From: an uncultured Acetobacteraceae bacterium
GTDB taxonomy: Bacteria > Pseudomonadota > Alphaproteobacteria > Acetobacterales > Acetobacteraceae
Length of the DNA: 12,312 nucleotides
NCBI GenBank assembly: GCA_903839965.1
Contig: CAIMEK010000749.1
Span: forward strand, 1-12,312
Reading direction: 5' to 3'
This document shows, piece by piece, positions 1 to 6,953 of the stretch (position 1 is the first letter of the stretch; each line of letters begins with the position of its first letter). Made by a program: the position numbers and the translations under genes. The notes beneath the pieces were generated by a model. The model ran no database searches and was not told the origin of the DNA. It saw nothing but the letters and a program-made list of their open reading frames with translations.

Positions 1-1626
<1,626 letters not shown>

Positions 1627-1631
1627 CAAGG

Positions 1632-1650
1632 CGAGGGGCGCTGCCCCTCG
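1632..1650 (+). terminator. GC-rich hairpin after typA, likely terminator
   Basis: An 8-bp perfect stem, CGAGGGGC paired with GCCCCTCG around a GCT loop, lies six bases after the typA stop. A second hairpin (GGGCC, loop GGGA, GGCCC) lies at 1686-1699. There is no T-tract after either, so this is either a weak or Rho-assisted terminator or a dispersed GC-rich intergenic element. From memory, hairpins of this kind are frequent between genes in Acetobacteraceae-like genomes, but I cannot check that here. Confidence 0.5.
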
Positions 1651-1663
1651 ACCCCCGCCAAGT

Positions 1664-1686
1664 CCGGCGCGCGCCTTCGCGCGACG
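1664..1686 (+). repeat. 23-bp dispersed repeat with hairpin, copy 1
   Basis: This 23-base segment is repeated exactly at 6868-6890, more than 5 kb away. Its core is a 6-bp palindromic stem (CGCGCG, loop CCTT, CGCGCG). Both copies lie on the same strand just downstream of a stop codon (38 bases after typA here), as expected for a REP-like or terminator-like intergenic element. Confidence 0.55.
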
Positions 1687-1750
1687 GGCCGGGAGGCCCT
1701 TGGAACCCGAGCAAGTCCGCGCGCCCTGGCCGGTGCCGCGTCTTTTCGCC

Positions 1751-1786
1751 TTGAACGTGCCGCCGCACGGCGTTACATGTAACGCA
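1751..1786 (+). promoter_or_regulatory. Putative promoter of the MazEF-type module
   Basis: A TTGAAC -35 candidate (1751-1756) and a TACATG -10 candidate (1774-1779) are separated by 17 bases. Transcription would then start at about 1786, one base before the antitoxin ATG. No Shine-Dalgarno sequence is visible between the -10 and the ATG, so the transcript may be leaderless. The -10 element lies inside the palindrome at 1771-1784, so a repressor bound there would block the promoter. The match is by eye. Confidence 0.4.
1771..1784. promoter_or_regulatory. Perfect 14-bp palindrome, likely toxin-antitoxin operator
   Basis: CGTTACATGTAACG is a perfect palindrome that ends two bases before the antitoxin start codon. 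Type II antitoxins usually bind a dyad over their own promoter, alone or with the toxin. Its position and its AT-rich centre within GC-rich surroundings make it the obvious autoregulatory site of the following pair. That role is inferred. Confidence 0.6.
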
Positions 1787-2014
1787 ATGAGCCCCTTCAC
1801 TTCCCAGTCTTCCGCCCCCCGGGTGCAGCGACGCCGCGACAAGCTGCGCGCCGCCGGCCTGCGGCCCATACAGATCTGGGTGCCGGACGTGCGCCGCCCC
1901 GGCTTTGCCGAGGAGTGTCGGCGGCAATCGCTGCGGCTGCGGGGTGACCCGCAGGAGGCGGAGATCCTGTCGTGGCTGGAAGCGGCGGCGGACACTGGCG
2001 GCTGGACGCCATGA
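1787..2014 (+). CDS. MazE-like antitoxin (DUF3018 family)
   Basis: This 75-residue basic protein has the pattern typical of the DUF3018/MazE-like antitoxin family: an Arg-rich start (residues 11-18), RDKLRAAGLRP (about 17-27), IWVPDVRRPGF (about 30-40), then a polar stretch with CRRQ and an acidic C-terminus (WLEAAADTGG). Proteins of this family neutralise a MazF/PemK toxin encoded directly downstream and usually repress the shared promoter. The ATG at 1787 is chosen because the family N-terminus begins there, the palindrome at 1771-1784 lies just before it and the length is normal. The stop overlaps the toxin start (ATGA at 2011-2014), which indicates translational coupling. The frame stays open upstream to 1580, but that part overlaps typA and the hairpins and has no family similarity. 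Confidence 0.88.
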   Translation: MSPFTSQSSAPRVQRRRDKLRAAGLRPIQIWVPDVRRPGFAEECRRQSLRLRGDPQEAEILSWLEAAADTGGWTP

Positions 2015-2334
2015 GGCGCGGCGATCTGGTGACGGTTGCCCTGCAGGGCAACTATGGCAAACCGCGCCCGGCGCTCGTCATCCAGTCCGACTTGTTCGGC
2101 GAACACCCATCAATGACAATCCTGCCGGTCACCAGCGACCCGCGCGACCTGCCGCTGTTCCGCGTGCCGCTCAGCCCAAGCGACACGAACGGCCTGCGCG
2201 TCGCGTCGGAAATCATGGTGGACAAGGCCCAGACCGTGCCGCGCGAGAAGCTCGGGCCGACCATCGGACGGCTCGATGATGCCACCATGATCATGGTCAC
2301 GCGGGCCTTGGCGCTGTTTTTGGGCCTCGGTTGA
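2011..2334 (+). CDS. MazF/PemK-family toxin (endoribonuclease)
   Basis: This 107-residue protein has the MazF/PemK/Kid fold signature: RRGDLVTV at the N-terminus (residues 2-9), the conserved loop GNYGKPRPALVIQ (13-25) with the catalytic-type Arg19, PVTSD with Thr41 in the active-site position, and a C-terminal helix. Family members are sequence-specific ribonucleases that cut mRNA or other RNA when the unstable antitoxin is lost. The length is normal and the key residues are present, so the toxin is probably functional. Its ATG overlaps the antitoxin stop. It ends 120 bases before the convergent solute-binding protein gene. The cleavage sequence cannot be predicted from the protein. Confidence 0.93.
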   Translation: MRRGDLVTVALQGNYGKPRPALVIQSDLFGEHPSMTILPVTSDPRDLPLFRVPLSPSDTNGLRVASEIMVDKAQTVPREKLGPTIGRLDDATMIMVTRALALFLGLG

Positions 2335-2373
2335 GTGAACCCCCCGGGCTGTGCGGGTGGGGGCACACACCGA

Positions 2374-2387
2374 GCCGGCGCGCCGGC
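2374..2387. repeat. 14-bp perfect GC palindrome between convergent genes
   Basis: GCCGGCGCGCCGGC is a perfect palindrome in the 120-base gap between the toxin gene and the convergent solute-binding protein gene. As RNA it can fold only with a small central loop. It may help termination, but short palindromes of this composition are also expected by chance in GC-rich DNA. Confidence 0.35.
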
Positions 2388-2405
2388 CCGGGTAACGCCA
2401 CCGGG

Positions 2406-2422
2406 CCGGACGCGACGTCCGG
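2406..2422. terminator. Hairpin between convergent genes, possible bidirectional terminator
   Basis: A 7-bp perfect stem (CCGGACG, loop CGA, CGTCCGG) lies 32 bases beyond the stop of the minus-strand solute-binding protein gene and 71 bases beyond the toxin stop. It reads as a hairpin on both strands. No T-run follows on either strand, so intrinsic termination is uncertain. Confidence 0.4.
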
Positions 2423-2454
2423 GTTGCACTCCGTAACGCGGCGCCGGCCGTTCC

Positions 2455-3795
2455 TCAGCGCATGAACGCCTGCAGCTCGTTTTCCGCCCAGGCCATCACG
2501 TCGTTGATCGAATTGCCGCTCATCAGCTTGGCCAACATCGTCGGCATGGTGCCCTGGTTATAGATCTTCACCGCGATCGGCGCCGGCGCCGGCATGCCGG
2601 CCACCCAGGCCCGCTGCTTCTGCCAGGGGTGGTTCGGGTAATTGTACAGCGTGCCCTTCGGCGGCCCGGCGTTCTCCCAAACCTTGAAGTCCTGCATGCT
2701 GATCACCGGCGGCACGTCGAAGCCGAGCACGGTGTTCTCGCGTTCCTCGACGTTCTCGCGCTGGCAGAGGAATTCCAGCAGGTCCTTGGCGGCGGCCTTG
2801 TTCTTGGCGAACTTCCAGATCCCCCACATCCAGGCCTGGTAGGGCAGAAAGCGGCCCTTCGGCCCCATCGGCTGCGGGAAGTGCCAGATGTCGGCGGCCA
2901 CCGCCGGCGCGTCGCGCAACGCCACCGCCCAGGGCGAGGGCGGGTTGCAGATCAACGCGCTCTGGCCGGAGATCATGGCGCGGTTGTTGGAGGCGTCGTC
3001 GTAGCTCACCACGTTGGGCGGCAGCGTCTTGACCAGCTTCTGGCCGTATTCCAACAACTGCCGCGTGGCGTCGGACTTCACCGTGATGTCGCCCTTGGCG
3101 TTGACCAGTTCGGCCCCGAAGGCGGCGAACAGCGCGCCGCAGAAATCGACCGGGTCGGAGGTGGTGCTGAGGCCGAGCGCGAACGGCTTGCCGGCTTTGG
3201 CGCAGGCCTCGGCGGCCTTGAGGAAGGCATCCCAGGTCCAGCTCTCCACGCCGGGCTGCTTGTCGGTGCCGGCCGGGAACATCTGCGTCACGTCGAGCCC
3301 GGCGGCGTCGCGCAGGATGCTGATGCGGCCTTCGAAACCCTTGAGCTGCGCCCCGTACGAGGTGGGCACGCCGAGCCAGTGGCCGTTGGCCTTGCTGAGG
3401 TATTCGGCGGCATCGTTGACCGGCCCGTACTGGGCGATCAGCCGGGCCATCACGTCGTCCATCGGTTCCAGGTCGTCGACGTGGTTCTGCGGTTCCCAGG
3501 CCATGAAGGGGAATATGTCGTGGCCGGCCTTGCCCTGGGCCTCGGCGTTCTCGACCATGATGATCTGCCCCGACGCCGAGGCGATCAGGTCGACCTTGAC
3601 CTCGACCTTGTTCTTGTCGGCGAACCTGGCGATCTGCTGCTTGGTGACCTCGTTGCCCTGCTGCACCCAGTGGTCCCACAGCGCGATCGCCACCGACCCG
3701 GCCGCGTGCGCCGTGCGGATGTGCACCAGCGGCAGGGCCGACGCCGCGGCGCCGAGCCTGAGCGCATTCCGACGCGTGACTTTGCGTCCTACCAT
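2455..3795 (-). CDS. Tat-exported ABC transporter substrate-binding protein (family 1-like)
   Basis: This is an extracellular or periplasmic solute-binding protein of about 446 residues, of the type that delivers sugars, polyols or related solutes to an ABC importer. The N-terminus has a twin-arginine signal: TRRNALRLG (residues 7-15), a hydrophobic stretch, and an AHA-A cleavage site near residue 31. The mature part begins with IALWDHWV and contains W/P-rich ligand-site segments such as FPFMAWEPQ, NPPSPWAV and YQAWMWGIW, as in family-1 solute-binding proteins. Three ATG starts lie in frame, at 3816, 3798 and 3795. GAGGAG six bases before 3795 supports that one; 3816 has no Shine-Dalgarno sequence. 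No permease or ATPase gene is adjacent, so the rest of the transporter is elsewhere or lost. The substrate is unknown. A good promoter lies upstream. Confidence 0.88.
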   Translation of the reverse strand: MVGRKVTRRNALRLGAAASALPLVHIRTAHAAGSVAIALWDHWVQQGNEVTKQQIARFADKNKVEVKVDLIASASGQIIMVENAEAQGKAGHDIFPFMAWEPQNHVDDLEPMDDVMARLIAQYGPVNDAAEYLSKANGHWLGVPTSYGAQLKGFEGRISILRDAAGLDVTQMFPAGTDKQPGVESWTWDAFLKAAEACAKAGKPFALGLSTTSDPVDFCGALFAAFGAELVNAKGDITVKSDATRQLLEYGQKLVKTLPPNVVSYDDASNNRAMISGQSALICNPPSPWAVALRDAPAVAADIWHFPQPMGPKGRFLPYQAWMWGIWKFAKNKAAAKDLLEFLCQRENVEERENTVLGFDVPPVISMQDFKVWENAGPPKGTLYNYPNHPWQKQRAWVAGMPAPAPIAVKIYNQGTMPTMLAKLMSGNSINDVMAWAENELQAFMR

Positions 3796-3801
3796 CATGG
3801 A

Positions 3802-3807
3802 CTCCTC
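3802..3807 (-). promoter_or_regulatory. Shine-Dalgarno site deciding the solute-binding protein start
   Basis: On the minus strand this reads GAGGAG, six bases before the ATG at 3795 and three before the ATG at 3798. It lies inside any protein started at 3816, so it argues for the shorter product. That product also places the twin arginines at a normal distance from the N-terminus. Confidence 0.65.
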
Positions 3808-3855
3808 ATTCCTCATGTGCCGGGCTGCTGACGTCCGGCCTGTTTTCGCGGCGGG

Positions 3856-3884
3856 AGTATAGTGATCACGAATCGGTGAGACAA
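3856..3884 (-). promoter_or_regulatory. Sigma70-type promoter for the solute-binding protein gene
   Basis: On the minus strand TTGTCT (3884-3879) and TATACT (3861-3856) are separated by 17 bases, with 4/6 and 5/6 matches to consensus. The start of transcription would be near 3849, giving a leader of roughly 50 bases. The spacer contains the 8-bp palindrome GTGATCAC (3862-3869), which may be an operator. Confidence 0.6.
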
Positions 3885-3923
3885 TTCCCCGGCCCGAACG
3901 GCTGGGAAAGGGGGTGTCAGGTT

Positions 3924-3956
3924 TGTCATGACATTGTCGGGCAAGCGTGGTATCCT
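3924..3956 (+). promoter_or_regulatory. Promoter and dyad of the DUF1778/GNAT module
   Basis: ATGACA (3928-3933) and TATCCT (3951-3956) are 17 bases apart, which would place the transcription start near 3963, just before the Shine-Dalgarno sequence. The perfect palindrome TGTCATGACA (3924-3933) covers the -35 element. DUF1778 antitoxins are ribbon-helix-helix proteins that repress their own operon, so the dyad is a plausible operator. The match is by eye. Confidence 0.45.
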
Positions 3957-3977
3957 ATCCCGGAATGGAGGAATTTT

Positions 3978-4268
3978 ATGCCCGCACGTCAGAGCCGCAC
4001 CAGCAAGCTCGATCTCCGGCTTTCGCCCGACGCCAAGGCGCGGCTGAATGCCGCCGCCAACGCGCGCAATCAGTCGCTCAGCCAGTTCGTGCTGGAGAGC
4101 GCGCTTGGCCGCGCCGACGAGACGCTCGCCGACCGGCAGCGCTTCACGCTCGATGCCGCGACCTGGACCGCCTTCACGGCCGCGCTCGATGCGCCGCCGC
4201 GCGCTTTGCCGCGGCTCCAACGCCTGTTCCGCGAGCCGTCGGCCTTTGATGCGCCCGAACCCGGATGA
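3978..4268 (+). CDS. DUF1778 (TacA-like) ribbon-helix-helix antitoxin
   Basis: This 96-residue protein has the DUF1778/TacA layout. A short basic tail leads into the ribbon strand KLDLRLSPDAKARL (about 10-23), followed by a helix-turn-helix ending SLSQFVLESAL (about 33-43). The C-terminal toxin-wrapping region has the family pattern FTLDAATWTAFTAALDAPP (about 56-74) and PRLQRLF (about 78-84). Such antitoxins bind the operator DNA with the N-terminal part and cover the acetyl-CoA site of the partner GNAT toxin with the C-terminal part. The start is supported by TGGAGGA six bases before the ATG. The stop overlaps the toxin start (ATGA at 4265-4268), so the pair is coupled. Length and motifs look intact. 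Confidence 0.92.
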   Translation: MPARQSRTSKLDLRLSPDAKARLNAAANARNQSLSQFVLESALGRADETLADRQRFTLDAATWTAFTAALDAPPRALPRLQRLFREPSAFDAPEPG

Positions 4269-4768
4269 TACAGGGCTTTCGCATCGAGAAGCTGCGTCGC
4301 GATCATGCGGTTGACGGCTTCACCTGCGGCAGCGAGGAGCTCGACCGCTTCCTGATCCGCTACGCCTTTGCCAATCAGCAGGCCAATGCCACGCAGACCT
4401 ATCTTGGCCTGCACGACGCCGCGATCCTCGGCTTTTACAGCCTCGTCGTCGGCGAAGTCGCCTGCGGCGATGCGCCGGAGCGACTGAGCAAGGGCCTTGC
4501 CCGTCATCCGGTGCCGATCATGCTGTTGGCGCGCCTCGCGGTTGGCACCGCCTGGCAGGGCAGGGGGATCGGTGCCGGCCTGCTCAAGGACGCCATGCGC
4601 CGGACGCTCCAGGCGGCCGAGATCGGCGGCATCCGCGCGTTTGCCGTGCACGCCAAGGACCCGCCGGCGCGGCGCTTCCACGAACATTTCGGTTTCGTGC
4701 CCTCGCCGACCGACCCGTTGCACCTCTTCCTGCTCATCAAGGATCTGCACCAGGTCGCTGGCCTCTGA
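4265..4768 (+). CDS. GNAT toxin (TacT-like tRNA acetyltransferase family), Tyr-to-His at active site
   Basis: This 167-residue GNAT acetyltransferase matches the TacT/AtaT-like toxin group, which acetylates the amino group of charged tRNAs and stops translation. It has the N-terminal segment with FTCGSEELDRFL (19-30), the substrate-side strand LLARLAV (87-93), and the acetyl-CoA loop QGRGIGAGLL (98-107, the Q/RxxGxG/A motif). Next come AFAVHAKD (125-132) and the C-terminal PSPTDPLHLFLLIKDL (146-161). Known family members have FY-x-x-FGF near residue 138, with a Tyr needed for catalysis. Here the sequence is FHEHFGF, with His139 encoded by CAC at 4679-4681. Everything else looks intact. The toxin may be inactive, weakened, or using another residue. 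It overlaps its antitoxin by four bases. Confidence 0.93.
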   Translation: MIQGFRIEKLRRDHAVDGFTCGSEELDRFLIRYAFANQQANATQTYLGLHDAAILGFYSLVVGEVACGDAPERLSKGLARHPVPIMLLARLAVGTAWQGRGIGAGLLKDAMRRTLQAAEIGGIRAFAVHAKDPPARRFHEHFGFVPSPTDPLHLFLLIKDLHQVAGL

Positions 4769-4778
4769 AGCCGCCGGT

Positions 4779-4812
4779 TTGCTGCGTTGCCGGCACTTCA
4801 GCAATGCGGCAA
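4779..4812 (+). other. Interleaved inverted repeats after the toxin gene, possible pseudoknot or terminator
   Basis: Two 6-bp inverted repeats interlock: TTGCTG (4779-4784) with CAGCAA (4799-4804), and TTGCCG (4787-4792) with CGGCAA (4807-4812). The order a-b-a'-b' allows either hairpin alone or an H-type pseudoknot. It begins 10 bases after the toxin stop. No T-run follows. The rest of the gap up to 5006 shows two C-runs (eight and seven bases) and a weak promoter candidate. Confidence 0.3.
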
Positions 4813-4928
4813 GACATCCAGCTGTGCATCGGCACCCCAACGGGCCCCCCCCAGCATCACTGCGGTGGCCACTGCCCGGAACACGCCCCCCCGCCGCGCC
4901 ATTATCCCACCAGCCCAGGCCGGGCGTG

Positions 4929-4958
4929 CTGACAGCCCGCTCTCCCCTGTTCTATCGT
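4929..4958 (+). promoter_or_regulatory. Candidate promoter of the membrane coiled-coil protein gene
   Basis: CTGACA (4929-4934) and TATCGT (4953-4958) are separated by 18 bases, which would give a transcription start near 4965 and a leader of about 40 bases. Short complementary arms CGGGC (4921-4925) and GCCCG (4935-4939) flank the -35 element. Assigned by eye only. Confidence 0.35.
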
Positions 4959-5006
4959 CGCGCGGCCAGTGCGCCCGGGGCACGAGCCGCTGGCCAGAGG
5001 GAAAAC

Positions 5007-6158
5007 ATGGCAGGCGATGTTCAGTCGGCTTGGGTCGCGGCGGCCGCTTCGCTCGCGGTCTCGTTCGTTTCTCTTGGCGCGGCAATCTGGACCACCCGCC
5101 GCGCCGAGCGTGCGCGCCTGGAGCAGGCCGCCACGGCCGCGGAACTGGCGCGCCTCAAGGCCAGCCTCGGCGAACAGGCCGACGCCGCCAAGGCCAAGCG
5201 CGACTACGAATACGAGGCGCGCAAACGGCTTTATGCCGAGCTGTATCCGCTTTCCTACCAGCTGCTCGAGGCAGCGCTCGGCGCGCAGAACCGCATCCGC
5301 AATCTCGCGCTCGCCACCCGCGGCGGCTTCCTCGCCGCCGGCCCCGATAACTGGCTGACCGGCGGCGACCCCTATTACTTCACCGCCGTCGTGCACGCGC
5401 TGATCGCTCCGCTCGCCGTCTACGAGCTGATGACGCGCAAGCTGACCCTGCTCGACCTCACGCTCGACCGCGACCTGCACCGCCAGCACTATATCGCCCG
5501 CATGGCCTACCAGGCGCTGCGTTCGGATTTCGACCTCATCGATGCGCGCTATCCGCCCCTCGTCTTCGGCCCCGACAACCAGGCCTATGCGCCGCCGGAA
5601 ACGCGCCCCACCGCGCTGCCCGGCGAGCGCGAACAGCGCCGCATTTGGCGCCAGGGCCTCTATTCCGGCCAGATCAGCCAGGCCGTGGACGCCCTGCTGA
5701 CGGGCGACGGCACCGCGGCCCGCGTGATGACCTATGCGGAGTTCGCCAAGGCGCTCGGCGGCGCCGACCTGCGGGCGGACGATGGCAGCGGCGGCGCCGG
5801 CGCCGGCGCCATCCGCACGGCGCTGCGGCCGATGATCGACCTGTTCCGCGACTTTCACCCGGCCCGGCGACCGGTCACCTGGCGTATTCTCCTGGCGCAG
5901 GCCGCCTGTTACCGCGCCATCGCCGCCGCCCAGGGTGGCCAGGCCGCACCGGAACAGGTGGCGCTCGCCGCGCGCTTCGAGGGGGCGAGCGACCGCGCCG
6001 CCTTCGACTGGATCGGCGATGGCCGGCGCTCGGTGCCGCCCGCGCTGACGGCCTGGGTCGATTTCGGCGCCGAGCAGGCAAGCGCGCTCGCCACGGCCGA
6101 CCGCTACATCGAAACCGCTTTCCGCGACTTCGGCACGCGCTACGCGCCGCTGGGCTGA
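5007..6158 (+). CDS. Uncharacterised membrane-anchored coiled-coil protein
   Basis: I do not recognise this 383-residue protein. Residues about 7-28 form one hydrophobic segment (SAWVAAAASLAVSFVSLGAA), followed by TTRRAER. By the positive-inside rule the long C-terminal part would be cytoplasmic with a short outside N-terminus. Residues about 29-70 are rich in Ala, Glu, Arg and Lys with heptad-like Leu and look like a coiled coil (LEQAATAAELARLKASLGEQ). The rest is a mostly helical domain with conserved-looking aromatic patches (RLYAELYPLSYQLLE, DPYYFTAVVHALIAPLAVYELMTRK). I see no catalytic motif. The ATG at 5007 is chosen because AGAGGG lies about five bases before it and the membrane segment begins at once. 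The frame continues upstream but only through low-quality sequence antisense to nothing and across the toxin gene. It lies in the same direction as the toxin-antitoxin pair, with a 238-base gap. Confidence 0.8.
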   Translation: MAGDVQSAWVAAAASLAVSFVSLGAAIWTTRRAERARLEQAATAAELARLKASLGEQADAAKAKRDYEYEARKRLYAELYPLSYQLLEAALGAQNRIRNLALATRGGFLAAGPDNWLTGGDPYYFTAVVHALIAPLAVYELMTRKLTLLDLTLDRDLHRQHYIARMAYQALRSDFDLIDARYPPLVFGPDNQAYAPPETRPTALPGEREQRRIWRQGLYSGQISQAVDALLTGDGTAARVMTYAEFAKALGGADLRADDGSGGAGAGAIRTALRPMIDLFRDFHPARRPVTWRILLAQAACYRAIAAAQGGQAAPEQVALAARFEGASDRAAFDWIGDGRRSVPPALTAWVDFGAEQASALATADRYIETAFRDFGTRYAPLG

Positions 6159-6206
6159 GGCTGGCCTCGCCGGCCGGGCGTCCCCGCGCCGCCCCGGGCT
6201 TTTCCC

Positions 6207-6235
6207 TTGCACCGGCCCCGGCTTTGTGCTAGGAA
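6207..6235 (+). promoter_or_regulatory. Candidate promoter of the proline-rich protein gene
   Basis: TTGCAC (6207-6212) and TAGGAA (6230-6235) are 17 bases apart, which would place transcription start at about 6242, next to the GTG start at 6243. The AGGA inside the same stretch could instead be the Shine-Dalgarno sequence of that gene. The two readings compete, and the evidence is weak for either. Confidence 0.25.
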
Positions 6236-6242
6236 TGTTTTC

Positions 6243-6866
6243 GTGGAACCCGCCCCCATCCCGGCCCCGGTCCAAGCCTTCGCCCCCGACTTCGCGGCCC
6301 GGTTCGGCCGCATCCTCGCCGGGCTGGCCAAGCTCGTCGCCGCCGGTTTCCTGCGCAATCCGCGCCTTGCCCTCCTCATCTTCCCGCTTTGGACCCGGCT
6401 CAACCGCGCCGCCCGCCGCTGCGAGCGCCTGATGGCCCACGTCTCCGCCGGCCATCTCCCGAAGCCCCACCCATCCGGCGCGCCGTCTTCGGCGTCGCCC
6501 GGCCCCAGCGGCCCCCGTCCGAGCGGCCCCGCGCTGCCCACCGGCCGCGGCTGGCTGGTGCGCGAACTCGGCTCCGAGGCCGCCTGCCATGCCTCGCAGT
6601 TGCAGGCCCTGCTCGCCGAGCCCGCCGCCGTCGAACTTTTGCTCCACGCCCCCACCGCCGGGCGCATCGTCAACCCGATCCTGCGCATGCTCGGCATCCC
6701 CCCCTGCGCCCCCCGCCAGCGCCCGGCACCGGCGCCGCCTCCCGTGGCCGTGCCGCCCCCCGCACCCGCGCGACGCCCCGTGTTCCCGCCACCCGGCGAG
6801 GACGCCCCCCGCTCCTCCGGCTTCCCGTGGCACCTGCTGCTCGGGCTGCCCGAAAAACCCACCTGA
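6243..6866 (+). CDS. Uncharacterised proline-rich protein
   Basis: I do not recognise this protein of 207 residues. The N-terminal third (to about residue 65) is helical and amphipathic to hydrophobic (FGRILAGLAKLVAAGFLRNP, then LALLIFPLWTRL) and could bind a membrane. A Pro/Ser-rich linker follows (about 70-98). Then comes a compact helical segment, RGWLVRELGSEAACHASQLQ through RIVNPILRMLGI (about 101-152). The last 55 residues are Pro/Ala-rich. The GTG at 6243 is chosen because AGGA lies eight bases before it and no ATG exists in the frame. The nearby ATG at 6235 is out of frame and opens only a short frame. Codon positions show the strong GC bias of real genes here. It may be co-transcribed with the preceding gene, 84 bases away. 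No function can be inferred. Confidence 0.65.
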   Translation: MEPAPIPAPVQAFAPDFAARFGRILAGLAKLVAAGFLRNPRLALLIFPLWTRLNRAARRCERLMAHVSAGHLPKPHPSGAPSSASPGPSGPRPSGPALPTGRGWLVRELGSEAACHASQLQALLAEPAAVELLLHAPTAGRIVNPILRMLGIPPCAPRQRPAPAPPPVAVPPPAPARRPVFPPPGEDAPRSSGFPWHLLLGLPEKPT

Positions 6867-6867
6867 C

Positions 6868-6890
6868 CCGGCGCGCGCCTTCGCGCGACG
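6868..6890 (+). repeat. 23-bp dispersed repeat with hairpin, copy 2
   Basis: This is an exact copy of the 23-base element at 1664-1686, on the same strand. It begins one base after the TGA of the proline-rich protein gene and contains the CGCGCG-CCTT-CGCGCG hairpin. Lying between convergent genes, it may act as a terminator for the upstream gene. Confidence 0.55.
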
Positions 6891-6919
6891 TGCACCCAGT
6901 GCAACCGCGCCCTACTCGT

Positions 6920-6931
6920 TACGATATCGTA
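6920..6931. promoter_or_regulatory. 12-bp AT-rich palindrome in a convergent intergenic gap
   Basis: TACGATATCGTA is a perfect palindrome followed directly by TTTAAA, in a gap between two converging genes where no promoter is expected. Eight of its 12 bases are A or T in a region of about 75% GC. It looks like a transcription-factor operator, but no gene starts beside it. Confidence 0.45.
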
Positions 6932-6953
6932 TTTAAAGGCTTGCGCCGCCCGC

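Noticed and set aside
2629..3831. 400-codon open frame on the plus strand opposite the solute-binding protein gene
   Set aside because: The minus-strand frame has a Tat signal, a family match, a ribosome binding site and a good promoter. The plus-strand product has no recognisable features.
4845..4892. C-runs of eight and seven bases that could drive phase variation
   Set aside because: They lie in a non-coding gap upstream of the candidate promoter, and similar C-runs occur elsewhere in the window (6690-6715), so they are expected from composition.
6690..6795. Pro/Ala-rich coding stretch looking like a sequence repeat
   Set aside because: No unit of constant length recurs; it is simply a proline-rich tail in the C-rich frame.
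4902..6833. 643-codon open frame on the minus strand opposite the two unknown genes
   Set aside because: In DNA this GC-rich, stop codons are rare in several frames. The predicted protein is low-complexity Gly/Ala/Arg without family motifs, and the plus-strand frames have a better start, a ribosome binding site and a membrane segment.
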